Source of the DNA: Acanthochlamys bracteata
Taxonomy: Eukaryota; Streptophyta; Magnoliopsida; Pandanales; Velloziaceae
NCBI GenBank assembly: GCA_019914995.1
Contig: CM034145.1
Span: 3,417,262 to 3,481,261, forward strand
DNA length: 64,000 nt
Reading direction: 5' to 3'
Below, one piece after another: positions 13,911 through 28,199 of the stretch. The stretch's first letter is position 1, and every line of letters starts with the position of its first letter. The notes beneath the pieces are model-generated. The model did not search any database, was not told where the DNA came from, and saw only the letters and a list, made by a program, of their open reading frames with translations. Both the position numbers and the translations under genes were made by a program.

Positions 13911-16900
13911 GAGCTAAGACATTCTAATGATTTATCAACGTTCACACCACAAGGTAGTAATTTCTGTTGGATTCAGAAGTTTTACATGTAAACACAAAGG
14001 AATAAACTGCAATGATTCTGAAAGATTTGAAGTCATGTAAGGATTTGTTAAACCAAGTAGTTCATAAACTAAGTTCAACCAAAACTTAGGTTTTTATAGC
14101 TAGTACGATCCTGTTTAAGTATCCTCTAAGAAACTATTTCACATGCACGGCTTAAACTAAAAATGTTATTCATAAAACTCATTTTTGAAAAAAAAAAAAA
14201 GAGAATGTCGCACAGCAAACTGTACAACGTGTACAAAAATTCACAAAATACTTGAGATTTATGATTTCACATGCAAGTTGAGAAATCCTTAAGCGTATAT
14301 CCTCCACTTCTAATCAGCATTGCAATTAATCCACTCACCCTCCTTTGCAAGAAGCTCCTTAACATAACGTATTTGATTCTCTAGTACAAACAGAAACAAG
14401 TAACACAATAGTTATTTGAAAATCAAAAGAAAAAAGAAAGAGAAACAAATGAAAAGAACTAACAAAACAAGCTATAGAGAGGAGTAAGGGAAAGCTAGCC
14501 AAAATACTTCCTTCAAAATTCAACTACGAAGATAGTAACACAATAGTTATCAGAAAATCAAAAGAAAAAAGAAAGAGTAAGAAATGAAAAGAATTAACAA
14601 GACAAGCTATAGAGAGGAGTAAGGGAAAGTTAGCCAAAATACTTCTTTCAAAATTCAACTTCGAAGATAATCAATCCTTCTTAAACTTGCCTCCCATGTG
14701 CATTTTACGGAAAACCCACTACAACTGATAATGTGAACAAAGATTAGCGTGAAGGAGTGACAAAATACTTCTAATATTATTAAAAAAAATTGACTCAAGA
14801 TAGGCACATAATTTCGGGCAACTTGTTAATGTATTGGATACACTACATGCCGCAGTAAAAGACATCCTGTAGGAGAACATTATTTGATTAAGTGGCATAA
14901 TAAAAACAGAATTATATTAGTAGAAAAAACCAAGCTAAAGCTCTAAACTACTACTACCTCCTAGTGCCAAAACTAGCACTAGCACCACCTCTCCCACCTC
15001 CCACGTCATCAAATAGCTCTCGATCGTGAAAGAAAACTTCCTCAATCTTTTCATGAGCTAAGACATTCTAATGATTTATCAACGTTCACACCACAAGGTA
15101 GTAATTTCTGTTGGATTCAGAAGTTTTACATGTAAACGCAAAGGAATAAACTGCAATGATTCTGAAAGATTTGAAGTCATGTAAGGATTTGTCAAACCAA
15201 GTAGTTCAGACACTAAGTTCAACCAAAACTTAGGTTTTTATAGCTAGTACGATTCTGTTTAACTATCCTCTAAGAAACTATTTCACATGCACGGCTTAAA
15301 CTGAAAATGTTATTCATAAAACTCATTTTTCAAGAAAAAAAAGGGAATGTCGCACAGCAAACTGTACAACGTGTACAAAAATTCACAAAATACTTGAGAT
15401 TTATGATTTCACATGCAAGTTGAGAAATCCTTTAGCGTATATCCTACACTTGTAATCAGAATTGCAATTAATCCACTCACCCTCATTTGCAAGAAGCTCC
15501 TTAACATAACGTATTTGATTCTCTAGTAGAAATGTAATCAGTAACACAATAGTTATCAGAAAATCAAAAGAAAATGGAAAGAGTAAGAAATGAAAATAAT
15601 TAACAAAACAAGCTATAGAGAGGAGTAAGGGAAAGCTAGCCAAAATACCTCCTTAAAAATTCATCTTCGAAGATAATACTTCGAAAACTTGCCTCCCATA
15701 TGCATTTCACGGAGATCCCACTACAACTGATAATGTGAGCAAAGATTAGCGTGAAGGAGTCACAAAATGTTTCTAATATTATTAAACAAGATAGACTCAA
15801 AATAGGGACATAATTTCGGGCGACTTATTAATGCATTGGATACAGTACAATGCCGAAGTAAAAGACATCCTATAGGAGAACATTATTTGGTTAAGTGGCA
15901 TAATAAAAACAGAACTATACTAGAACAAAAAAATAAAGTTAAAACATTAAACTACTACTACCTTTTAGAGCCAACACTAGCACTAGCACCACCTCTCCCA
16001 CCTCCCACGTCATCGAATAGCTCTCGATCGTGATTGAAACTTTCCTCAATCTGTTCATGAACCAAGACAATCTATTGATTTATCAACGTTCACACCACAA
16101 GGTAGTAATTTTTGTTGGATTCACAAGTTTCACAAGTAAACACGTAGGAATAAACTGCAATGGTTCTGAAAGAGATATGTCATGCAAGGATTTGACAAAC
16201 CAAGTATTTCAGAAAATAAGTTCAACCCAAACTTAGTTTTTTAAAGCTAGTACGATCCTGTTTAAGTATCCTCTAAGAAACTATTTCACATGCAAGGCTT
16301 AAACTGAAAATGTTATTCCATAAAATTCATTTTTGAAAAAAAAAAAAGGGAATGTCGCACAGCAAACTGTACAACGTGTACAAAAATTCACAAAATCTTT
16401 GAGATTTATGATTTCACATGCAAGTTGAGAAATCCTTTAGCGTATATCCTCCACTTGTAATCAGAATTGCAATTAATCCACTCACCCTCATTTGCAAGAA
16501 GCTCCTTAACATAACGTATTTGATTCTCTAGTAGAAACAGAAGCAAGTAACACAATAGTTATCAGAAAATCAAAAGAAAATGGAAAGAGTAAGAAATGAA
16601 AATAATTAACAAAACAAGCTATAGAGAGGAGTAAGGGAAAGCTAGCCAAAATACCTCCTTAAAAATTCATCTTCGAAGATAATACTTCTAAAACTTGCCT
16701 CCCATATGCATTTCACGGAGATCCCACTACAACTGATAATGTGAGCAAAGATTAGCGTGAAGGAGTCACAAAATGTTTCTAATATTATTAAACAAGATAG
16801 ACTCAAGATAGGCACATAATTTCGGTCGACTTATTAATGCATTGGATACAGTACAATGCCATAGTAAAGGACATCCTATAGGAGAACATTATTTTTCTGA

Positions 16901-19160
16901 AGTGGCATAATACAAAAAGACCTATATTAGAACAAAAAAACCAAGCTAAAACTCTAAACTACTACTACCTCCTAGAGCCAACACTAGCACTAGCAACACC
17001 TCTTCCACTTTCCACGTCATCGAATAGCTCTCGATCGTGATTGAAACTTTCCTCAATCTGTTCATGAACCAAGACAATCTATTGATTTCTCAACGTTCAC
17101 AATACAAGTTTCACAAGTTTCTGTTGGATTCACAAGTTTCACAAGTAAACATGTAGGAATAAACTGCAATGGTTCTCAAAGAGATAAAGTCATGCAAGGA
17201 TTTCACAAACCAAGTAGTTCAGAAAATAAGTTCAACCAAAACTTAGTTTTTATAGCCAGTACGATCCTGTTTAAGTGTCCTCTAAGAAACTATTTCACGT
17301 GCAATGCTTAAACTGAAAATGTTATTCCATAAAACTCAATTTTTAAAAAAAACAAGGGAATGTCGCACAGCAAACTGTACAACGTGTACAAAAATTCACA
17401 AAATCTTTGAGATTTATGATTTCACATGCAAGTTGAGAAACCCTTATGAGTATATCCTCCACTTGTAATTAGCACTAAAATTAATCCACTCACCCTCAAT
17501 TGCAACAAGCTCCTTAAAATAACGTATTTGATTTTCTAGCAGAAACAGAAGCAAGTAACACAATAGTTATCAGAAAATCAAAAGAAAAAAGAAAGAGTAA
17601 GAAATGAAAATAATTAACAAAACAAGCTATAGAGAGGAGTAAGGGAAAGCTGGCTAAAATACTTCCTTCAAAATTCAACGTCGAAAATAATTAATCCTTC
17701 TGAAACTTGCCTCCCGTATGCATTTTATGGAGACCCCACTACAACTGATAATGTGAACAAATTAGCGTGAAGTAGTTACAAAATGTTTCTAATATTATTA
17801 AACAAAATGGACTCAAGGTAGGCACATAAGTTCGAGCAACTTATTAATGCATTGGATACAGTACAATGCCGCAGTAAAAGACATCCTATAGGAGAACATT
17901 ATTTGGTTAAGTGGCACAATAAAAACAGAACTATACAAGAACAAAAAAATCAAGTTAAAATTTTAAACTACTACTACCTCCTAGAGCCAACACTAGCACT
18001 AGCAACACCTCTCCCACCTCCCACATCATCGAATAGCTCTCGATCGTGATTGAAACTTTCCTCAATCTGTTCATGAACCAAGACATTTTATTGATTTATC
18101 AACGTTCACACTACAAGGTAGTAATTTCTGTTGGATTCACAAGTTTTACAAGTAAACACATACGAATAAACTGCAATGGTTCTCAAAGAGATAAAGTCAT
18201 GCAAGGATTTGACAAACCAAGTAGTTCAGAAAATAAGTTCTACCAAAACTTAGTTTTTACAGCTACTACGATCCTGTTTAAGTATCTTCTTAGAAATTAT
18301 TTCACATGCAAGGCTTAAACTGAAAATGTTATTCCAAAACACTCATTTTTCAAAAAAAATAAGAGAATGTCGCACAGCAAACTGTACAACGTGTACAAAA
18401 ATTCACAAAATCTTTGAGATTTATGATTTCACATGCAAGTTGAGAAATCCTTAAGCGTATATCCTCCACTTGTAATCAGCACTGCAATTAATCCACTCAC
18501 CCTCAATTGCAACAAACTCCTTAACATGACCTAATTGATTCTCTAGCAGAAACAGAAGCAAGTAACACAATAGTTATTAGAAAATCAAAAGAAAAAGGAA
18601 AGAGTACGAAATGAAAAGAATTAATTAAACAAGCTATAGAGAGGAGTAAGGGAAAGCTAGCCACAATACTTCCTTCAAAATTCAACTTCGAAGATAATCA
18701 ATCCTTCGGAAACTTGCCTCCCATATGCATTTTACGGAGAGCCCACTACAACTAATAATGTGAACAAAGATTAGCGTGACGGAGTAACAAAATGTTTCTA
18801 ATATTATTAAAAAAAATGGACTCAAGATAGGCACATAATTTCGGGCAACTTATTAATGTATTGGATACAGTACATTGCCGCAGTAAAAGACATCCTGTAG
18901 GAGAATATATTTGGTTCAATGGTATCATAAAAACAGAACTATATTGGAACAAAAAAACAAAGCTAAAACTCTAAACTACTACTACCTCCTAGAGCCAATA
19001 CTAGCATTAGGAATACTTATCCCACCTCCCACATCATCAAATAGCTCTCCATCGTGATTGACCCTTTCCTCAATCTGTTCATGAACCAAAACATTCTATT
19101 GATTTATCAACGTTCACACTACAAGGAAGTAATTTCTGTTGGATTCACAAGTTTTACAAA
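13911..19160 (+). repeat. Satellite array, forward orientation, divergent subfamily B
   Basis: These monomers (anchors 15026, 16030, 17037, 18046, 19054, plus an out-of-phase partial from 13,911) carry shared changes absent from subfamily A. One is an extra ACAAAAATTCACAAAAT stretch before the CTTGAGATTTATGATTTC segment (about 14,230, 15,370, 16,388, 17,391, 18,403). Another is GAAGCAAGTAACACAATAGTTATCAG in place of the A-type GAATCATGTAACACAACAG. A third is AAAGAAATGAAAA in place of AAGGAATGAAAAG. The sequence 13,911-14,010 is nearly identical to 15,045-15,140, so that partial monomer is a local duplicate. The block ends at the orientation switch. Confidence 0.9.
14395..14670 (+). repeat. 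Short tandem duplication inside a subfamily B monomer
   Basis: The segment from AGTAACACAATAGTTAT through the AAAGAAAGAG purine tract and GCTATAGAGAGGAGTAAGGGAAAG to TTCAACTTCGAAGATA occurs twice in direct succession: about 14,398-14,534, then 14,535-14,670. The unit is about 135 bp. The two copies differ by a few bases. The first join falls at CAACTACGAAGATAGTAAC. Confidence 0.85.
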
Positions 19161-19559
19161 TGCTAGAGAATCAAATATGTTATGTTAAGGAGCTTGTTGC
19201 AATTGAGGGTGAGTGGATTAATTGCATTCTTTCTTGATTACAAGTGGAGGATATACGTTTAAGGATTTCTCAACTTGAAAAGAAAATCATAAATCTCAAA
19301 AATTTTTAACTACGTTTCTGATTTTTTTTGCGACGACATTTTTTTTTTTGAAAAATTTTTTGAGTTTTATGGAATAACATTTTCAGTTTTAAGCCTTGCA
19401 TGTGAAATAGTTTGTTAAAGGATACTTAAACAGGATCGTACTAGCTATAAAAAAACTAAGTTTTGGTAGAACTTATTTTTACGAAAGCTACTTTGTTTGT
19501 CAAATCCTTGCATGACTTGGCTCTTTGAGAATCTTTTGCAGTTTATTCGTATGTGTTTA
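19161..19559. repeat. Orientation switch of the satellite and loop of a giant inverted repeat
   Basis: At 19,160/19,161 the forward monomer stops at GGATTCACAAGTTTTACAAA and is followed at once by TGCTAGAGAATCAAATATG, which is reverse-orientation satellite. No spacer or transposon lies between. In monomer coordinates (anchor GTG = 1) the left side stops near 107 and the right side starts near 484 running backwards. About 400 bp (19,161-19,559) therefore form a single-copy loop. Beyond it TTTGTAAAACTTGTGAATC pairs with the left end, and the two arms are inverted copies. Confidence 0.92.
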
Positions 19560-22500
19560 CTTGTAAAACTTGTGAATCAACAGAAATTACTACCTTGTAG
19601 TGTGAGCGTTGATAAATCAATAGAATGTCTTGGTTCATCAGCAGATTGATTGAGAAAGTTTCAATCACGATCGAGAGCTATTCGATGGCGTGGGAGTTGG
19701 GAGAGGTGGTGCTAGTGCTAGTGTTGGCTCTAGGAGGTAGTAGTAGTTTAGTGTTTTAACTTGGTTTTTTTTTGTTCTAATATAGTTCTTTTTTTATTAT
19801 GCCACTTAACCAAATAATGTTCTCCTATAGGATGTCTTTTTTTATGGCATTTAAAGTATTTTGTATCCAATGCATTAAAAAGTTGTTTGAAATTTTGTGC
19901 CTGCCTATCTTGAGTCCATTTTGTTTAATAATATTAGAAACATTTTTGTGACTCCTTCACGCTAATTTGTTCACATTATATCGATTTTGTAGTAAAAAAA
20001 AAAAGTAAAATGCATACGGGGAGGCAAGTTTGAAATTGATTGATTATCTTGAAGATGAATTTTGAAGGAAGTATTTTGGCTAGCTTTACCTTATTCCTCT
20101 CTATAGCTTGTTTTGTTAATTTTTTTCATTCCTTACTCTTTCTTTTTCTTTTGATTTTCTAATAACTGTTGTGTTACATGATTCTGTTTTTGCTAGAGAA
20201 TCAAATATGTTATGTTAAGAAGCTTGTTGCAATTGATGGTGAGTGGATTAATTGCAGTGCTGATTACAAGTGGAGGATATACGCTTAACGATTTCTCCAC
20301 TTGAATGTGAAATCATAAATCTCAAAGATTTTCTACAGTTGTACAGTTTGCTGTGCGACATTCTTTTGGCTTTTTTTGAAAAATGAGTTTTAAGGAATAA
20401 CATTTTCAGTTTAAGCCTTGCTTGTGAAATAGTTTGTTAAAGGATACTTAAACAGGATCGTACTAGCTATAAAAAACTAAGTTTTGGTAGAACTTATTTT
20501 CTGAGCTACTTTGTTTGTCAAATCCTTGCATGACTTCGGCTCTTTGAGAATCTTTGCAGTTTATTCGTATGTGTTTACTTGTAAAACTTGTGAATCCAAC
20601 AGAAATTACTACCTTGTAGTGTGAACGTTGATAAATCAATAGAATGTCTTGGTTCATCAACAGATTGAGGAAAGTTTCAATCACGATCGAGAGCTATTCG
20701 ATGACGTGGGAGTTGGGAGAGGTGGTGCTAGTGCTAGTGTTGGCTCTAGGAGGTAGTAGTAGTTTAGTGTTCTAACTTGGTTTTTTTGTTCTAATATAGT
20801 TCTGTTTTTATTATGCCACTTAACCAAATAATGTTCTCCTATAGGATGTCTTTTTTTTATGGCATTATCTTGTATCCAATGCATTAATAAGTTGCCCCAA
20901 AATTTTGTGCCTATCTTGAGTCCATTTTGTTTAATAATATTAGAAACATTTTGTGACTCCTTCACGCTAATTTGTTCACATTATCGGTTGTAGTGGGGTC
21001 TCAAGTAAAAATGCATCTGGGGGAGGCAAGTTTGAGAAAGGATTGATTATCTTGAAGATGAATTTTGAAGGAAGTATTTTGGCTAGCTTTCCTTATTCCT
21101 CTCTATAGCTTGTTTTGTTAATTCTTTTCATTCCTTACTCTTTCTTTTTTTCTTTTGATTTTCTAATAATTTGTTGTGTTACATGATTCTTTTTTGCTAG
21201 AGAATCAAATATGTTATGTTAAGGAGCTTGTTTGCAATTGAGGGTGAGTGGATTAATTGTAGTCTTGATTACAAGTGGAGGATATACGCTTAAAGATTTC
21301 TCAACTTGAATGTGAAATCATAAATCTCAAAGATTTTCTACACGTTATGCATTTTCTTTATGCGACATTCTCTTTTTTTTTTGAAAAAAATGAGTTTTAT
21401 GGAAAAACATTTTGTTTTTAAGCCTTGCATGTGAAATAGTTTGTTAAGATACTTAAACAGGATCGTACTAGATATAAAAAACTTAGTTGTGGTAAAACTT
21501 GTTTTCTGAGCTACTTTGTTTGTCAAATCGTTGCATTACTTCTGCTCTTTGAGAATCGTTGCAGTTTATTCGTATGTGTTTATTTGTAAAACTTGTGAAT
21601 CCAACAGAAATTATTACCTTGTAGTGTGAACGTTGATAAATCAATAGAATGTCTTGGTTCATCAACAGATTGAGAAAAGTTTCAATCACGATCGAGAGCT
21701 ATTAGATGACGTGGGAGGTGGGAGAGGTGGTGCTAGTGCTAGTGTTGGCTCTAGGAGGTAGTAGTAGTTTAGTGTTCTAACTTGGTTTTTTTGTTCTAAT
21801 ATAGTTTTTTTTTTATTATGCCCTTAACCAAATAATGTTCTCCTATAGGATGTCTTTTTTTATGGCATTATCTTTGTATCCAATGCATTAAAAAGTTGCC
21901 GAAATTTTTTGTGCCTATCTTGAGTCCATTTTTTTTAATAATATTAGAAACATCTGTCACTCCTTCACGCTAATCTTTTTTCACATTATCAGTTGTAGTG
22001 GGGTCTCTAAAGTAAAATGCATACGGAGGCAGTTTTGAAGGATTGATTATGTTCGAGGATGAATTTTGAAGGAAGTATTTTGGCTAGCTTTCCCTTATTC
22101 CTCTCTATAGCTTGTTTTGTTAATTTTTTTCATTACTTACTCTTTCTTTTTTCTTTTGATTTTCTAATAACTGTTATGTTACATGATTCTGTTTTTGCTA
22201 GAGAATCAAATATGTTATGTTAAGGAGCTTGTTGCAATTGAGGGTGAGTGGATTAATTGCCACTGCTGATTACAAGTGGAGGATATACGTTTAAGGATTT
22301 CTCAACTTGCATGTGAAATCATAAATCTCAAAGATTTTTTCTACACGTTATACAGATTTTTTTGCGACATTCTTTTTTTTTTTTGAAAAATGAGTTTTTA
22401 TGGAATAACATTTTCATTTTAAGCCTTGCATGTGAAATAGTTTTGTTAAGGATACTTAAAAACAGGATCGTACTAGCTATAAAAAACTAAGTTTTGGTAA

Positions 22501-25500
22501 AACTTATTTTCTGAGCTACTTTGTTTGTCAAATCCTTGCATTACTTCGGCTCTTTGAGAATCGTTGCAGTTTATTCGTCTGTGTTTTCTTGTAAAACTTG
22601 TGAATCCAATAGAAATTACTATCTTATATTGTGAACATTGATAAATCAATAGAATGTCTTGGTTCATGAACAGATTGAGGAAAGTTTCAATCACGATCGA
22701 GAGCTATTCGATGACGTGGGAGTTCGGAGAGGTGGTGCTAGTGCTAGTGTTGGCTCTAGGAGGTAGTAGTAGTTTAGTGTTCTAACTCGGTTTTTTTGTT
22801 CTAATATAGTTCTATTTTTATTATGCCACTTAACCAAATACCGTTCTCCTATAGGATGTCTTTTACTGCGGCATTGTACTGTATCAATGCATTAATAAGT
22901 TGCCCGAAATTATGCGCCTATCTTGAGTCCATTTTGTTTAATAATAGTAGAAATATTTTGTGACTCCTTCACGCTAATTTGTTCACATTATCAGTTGTAG
23001 TGGGGTCTCAAGTAAAATGCATCTGGGAGGCAAGTTTTGAAGGATTGATTATCTTGAAGATGAATTTTTGAAGGAAGTATTTTGGCTAGCTTTCCTTATT
23101 CCTCTCTATAGCTTGTTTTGTTAATTTTTTTCATTCCTTCTTTCTTTCTTTTTTCTTTTGATTTTCTAATAAGCTGTTTATTTACATGATTCTTTTTTGC
23201 TAGAGAATCAAATATGTTATGTTAAGGAGCTTGTTGCAATTGAGGGTGAGTGGATTAATTGTAGTGCTGATTACAAGTGGAGGATATACGCTTAACGATT
23301 TCTCAACTTGAATGTGAAATCATAAATCTCAAAGATTTTCTACACGTTGTACAGTTTGCTGTGCGACATTCTCTTTTTTTTTTGAAAAATGAGTTTTAAG
23401 GAATAACATTTTCAGTTTAAGCCTTGCATGTGAAATAGTTTGTTAAAGGATACTTAAACAGGATCGTACTAGCTATACAAAACTAAGTTTTGGTAAAACT
23501 TATTTTCTGAGCTACTTTGTTTGTCAAATCCTTGTATGACTTCGGCTCTTTGAGAATCTTTGCAGTTTATTCGTATGTGTTTACTTGTAAAACTTGTGAA
23601 TCCAACAGAAATTACTACCTTGTAGTGTGAACGTTGATAAATCAATAGAATGTCTTGGTTCATCAACAGATTGAGGAAAGTTTCAATCACGATCGAGAGC
23701 TATTCGATGACGTGGGAGGTGGGAGAGGTGGTGCTAGTGCTAGTGTTGGCTCTAGGAGGTAGTAGTAGTTTAGTGTTCTAACTTGGTTTTTTTGTTCTAA
23801 TATAGTTCTGTTTTTATTATGCCACTTAACCGAATAATGTTCTCCTATAGGATGTTTTTTTTGGCATGGCATTATCTTGTATCAATGCATTAATAAGTTG
23901 CCCGAAATTTTGTGCCTATCTTGAGTCCATTTTGTTTAATAATATTAGAAACATTTTGTGACTCCTTCACGCTAATTTGTTCACATTATCAGTTGTAGTG
24001 GGGTCTCCGTAAAATGCATACGGGAGGCAAGTTTCGGAAGGATTGATTATCTTCGAAGATGAATTTTGAAGGAAGTATTTTGGCTAGCTTTCCCTTATTC
24101 CTCTCTATAGCTTGTTTTGTTAATTATTTTCATTCCTTACTCTTTTTTTTTTTTTTTGATTTTCTAATAACATTTGTTTTACATGATTATTTTTTTTGCT
24201 AGAGAATCAAATATGTTATGTTAAGAGCTTGTTGCAATTGAGGGTGAGTGGATTAATTTAGTCTTGATTACAAGTGGAGGATATACGTTTAAGGATTTCT
24301 CAACTTGAATGTGAAATCATAAATCTCAAAATTTTTTCTACGTTATCTGAGTTTTCTTTGTGCGACATTCTCTTTTTTTTTGAAAAAAAAGAGTTTTTTA
24401 AGGAATAACATTTTCAGTTTAAGCCTTGCATGTGAAATAGTTTGTTAAAGGATACTTAAACAGGATCGTACTAGCTATAAAAAACTAAGTTTTGGTAGAA
24501 CTTATTTTCTGAGCTACTTTGTTTGTCAAATCCTTGTATGACTTCGGCTCTTTGAGAATCTTTGCAGTTTATTCGTATGTGTTTACTTGTAAAACTTGTG
24601 AATCCAACAGAAATTACTACCTTGTAGTGTGAACGTTGATAAATCAATAGAATGTCTTGGTTCATGAACAGATTGAGGAAAGTTTCAATCACGATCGAGA
24701 GCTATTCGATGACGTGGGAGGTGGGAGAGGTGGTGCTAGTGCTAGTGTTGGCTCTAGGAGGTAGTAGTAGTTTAGTGTTTTAACTTTGTTTTTTTGTTCT
24801 AATATAGTTCTGTTTTTATTATGCCACTTCACCAAATACTGTTCTCCTATAGGATGTTTTTTTCTTTATGGCATTATCTTTGTATCAATGCATTAAAAAG
24901 TTGACCGAAATTTTGCGCCTATCTTGAGTCCATTTTGTTTAATAATATTAGAAACATTTTGTAACTCCTTCACGCTAATTTGTTCACATTATCAGTTGTA
25001 GTGGGGTCTCAAGTAAAAATGCATACGGAGGCAAGTTTTGAAGGATTGATTATCTTGAAGATGAATTTTGAAGGAAGTATTTTGGCTAGCTTTCCCTTAT
25101 TCTCTCTCTATAGCTTGTTTTGTTAATTTTTTTCATTCCTTACTCTTTTTTTTTTTTTTTTGATTTTCTAATAAGCATTTGTGTTACATGATTCTGTTTT
25201 TGCTATAGAATCAAATATGTTATGTTAAGGAGCTTGTTGCAATTGAAGGTGAGTGGATTAATTACAGTGCTGATTACAAGTGGAGGATATACGCTTAACG
25301 ATTTCTCAACTTGAATGTGAAATCATAAATCTCAAAGATTTTCTACACGTTGTACAGTTTGCTGTGCGACATTCCTTTTTTTCTTTTTGAAAAAATGAGT
25401 TTTATGGAATAACATTTTCAGTTTAAGCCTTGCATGTGAAATAGTTTCTTAGAGGATACTTAAACAGGATCGTACTAGCTATAAAAAACTAAGTTTTGGT

Positions 25501-28199
25501 AGAACTTATTTTCTGAACTACTTTCTTTGTCAAATCCTTGCATGACTTCGGCTCTTTGAGAATCGTTGCAGTTTATTCGTACGTGTTTACTTTTAAAACC
25601 TAGGAATCCAACAGAAATTACTACCTTGTAATGTGAACGTTGATAAATAAATAGAATGTCTTGGTTCATTAACAGATTGAGGAAAGTTTCAATCACGATC
25701 GAGAGCTATTCGATAACGTGGGAGGTGGGAGAGGTGGTGCTAGTGCTAGTGTTGGCTCTAGGAGGTAGTAGTAGTTTAGTGTTTTAACTTTTTTTTTTTG
25801 TTCTAATATAGTTATTTTATTTTTATTATGCCCCTTTACCAAATAATGTTCTCCTATAGGATGTCTTTTTTTTGCGGCATTATTCTTTGTATCAATGCAT
25901 TAAAAAGTTGACCGAAATTTTGTGCCTATCTTGAGTCCATTTTTTTTAATAATATTAGAAACATTTGTCAATCCTTCACGCTAATCTTTTTTCACATTAT
26001 CAGTTGTAGTGGGGTCTCCGTAAAATGCATACGGGAGGCAAGTTTTAAGAAGGATTGATTATCTTCGAAGATGAATTTTGAAGGAAGTATTTTGGCTAGC
26101 TTTCCCTTATTCCTCTCTATAGCTTGTTTTGTTTTGTTAATTTTTTCATTCCTTACTCTTTCTTTTTTTTTTTTGATTTTCTAATAACTGTTATGTTACA
26201 TGATTCTGTTTTTGCTAGAGAATCAAATATGTTATGTTAAGAAGCTTGTTGCAATTGAGGATGAGTGGATTAGTTGCAGTGCTGATTACAAGTGGAGGAT
26301 ATACGTTTAAGGATTTCTCAACTTGCATGTGAAATCATAAATCTCAAAGATTTTCTACACGTTGTACAGTTTCCTGTGCAACATTCTCTTTTTTTTGAAA
26401 AATTAGTTTTAAGGAAAAACATTTTCAGTTTAAGCCTTGCATGTGAAATAGTTTCTTAGAGGATACTTAAACAGGATCGTACTAGCTATAAAAAACTAAG
26501 TTTTGATAGAACTTATTTTCTTAGCTACTTTTTTTGTCAAATCCTTGCATTACTTCGGCTCTTTGAGAATCTTTGCAGTTTTATTCGTGTGTTTTTCTTG
26601 TAAAACTTGTGAATCAACAGAAATTACTACCTTATAGTGTGAGCGTTGATAAATCAATAGAATGTCTTGGTTCATTAAGCAGATTGAGGAAAGTTTCAAT
26701 CACGATCGAGAGCTATTCGATGGCGTGGGAGGTGGGGAGAGGTGGTGCTAGTGCTAGTGTTGGCTCTAGGAGGTAGTAGTAGTTTAGTGTTTTAACTTTG
26801 TTTTTTTTGTTCTAATATAGTTCATTTTTTATTATGCCACTTAACCAAATAATGTTCTCTATAGGATGTCTTTTTTTTTATGGCATTATCTTTGTATCCA
26901 ATGCATTAAAAAGTTGCCAAAAATTTTGTGCCTATCTTGAGTACATTTTGTTTAATAATATTTGAAACATTTTGTGACTCCTTTACGCTAATTTGTTCAC
27001 ATTATAAGTTGTAGTGGGGTCTCCGTAAAATGCATACGGGAGGCAAGTTTCAGAAGGATTGATTCTCTTCGAAGATGAATTTTGAAGGAAGTATTTTGGC
27101 TAGTTTTCCCTTATTCTGTCTCTATAGCTTGTTTTGTTAATTATTTTCATTCCTTACTCTTTCTTTTTTTTTTTTGATTTTCTAATAAATTGTTGTGTTA
27201 CATGATTACATTTTTTTGCTAGAGAATCAAATATGTTATGTTAAGGAGCTTGTTGCAATTGAGGTGAGTGGATTAATTTAGTCTTGATTACAAGTGGAGG
27301 ATATACGTTTAAGGATTTCTCAACTTGAATGTGAAATCATAAATCTCAAAAGATTTTCTACACGTTATCTGATTTTCTTTGCGACATTCTCTTTTTTTTT
27401 TTGAAAAAAATGAGTTTTTGGAATAACATTTTCAGTTTAAGCCTTGCATGTGAAATAGTTTGTTAAAGGATACTTAAGCGAGGATCGTACTAGCTATAAA
27501 AAACTAAGTTTTTGGTAAACTTATTTTTACGAGCTACTTTGTTTGTCAAATCCTTGCATGACTTGGCTCTTTGAGAATCTTTGCAGTTTATTCGTATGTG
27601 TTTACTTGTAAAACTTGTGAATCAATAGAAATTACTACCTTGTAGTGTGAGCGTTGATAAATCAATAGAATGTCTTGGTTCATGAAGCAGTTGTTGAAAG
27701 TTTCAATCACGATCGAGAGAGCTATTCGATGGCGTGGGAGTTGGGAGAGGTGGTGCTAGTGCTAGTGTTGGCTCTAGGAGGTAGTAGTAGTTTAGTGTTT
27801 TAACTTGGTTTTTTTGTTCTAATATAGTTATTTTTTTATTATGCCCTTAACCAAATAATGTTCTCCTATAGGATGTCTTTTTTTTATGGCATTATCTTGT
27901 ATCAATGCATTAATAAGTTGCCAAAAATTTTGTGCCTATCTTGAGTCCATTTTGTTTAATAATATTAGAAACATTTTGTGACTCCTTCACGCTAATTTGT
28001 TCACATTATCAGTTTAGTGGGGTCTCAAGTAAAATGCATACGGGGGAGGCAAGTTTTGAAGGATTGATTATCTTGAAGATGAATTTTGAAGGAAGTATTT
28101 TGGCTAGCTTTCCCTTATTCCTCTCTATAGCTTGTTTTGTTAATTTTTTTCATTCCTTACTCTTTTTTTTTTTTCTTTTGATTTTCTAATATTTTTTGT

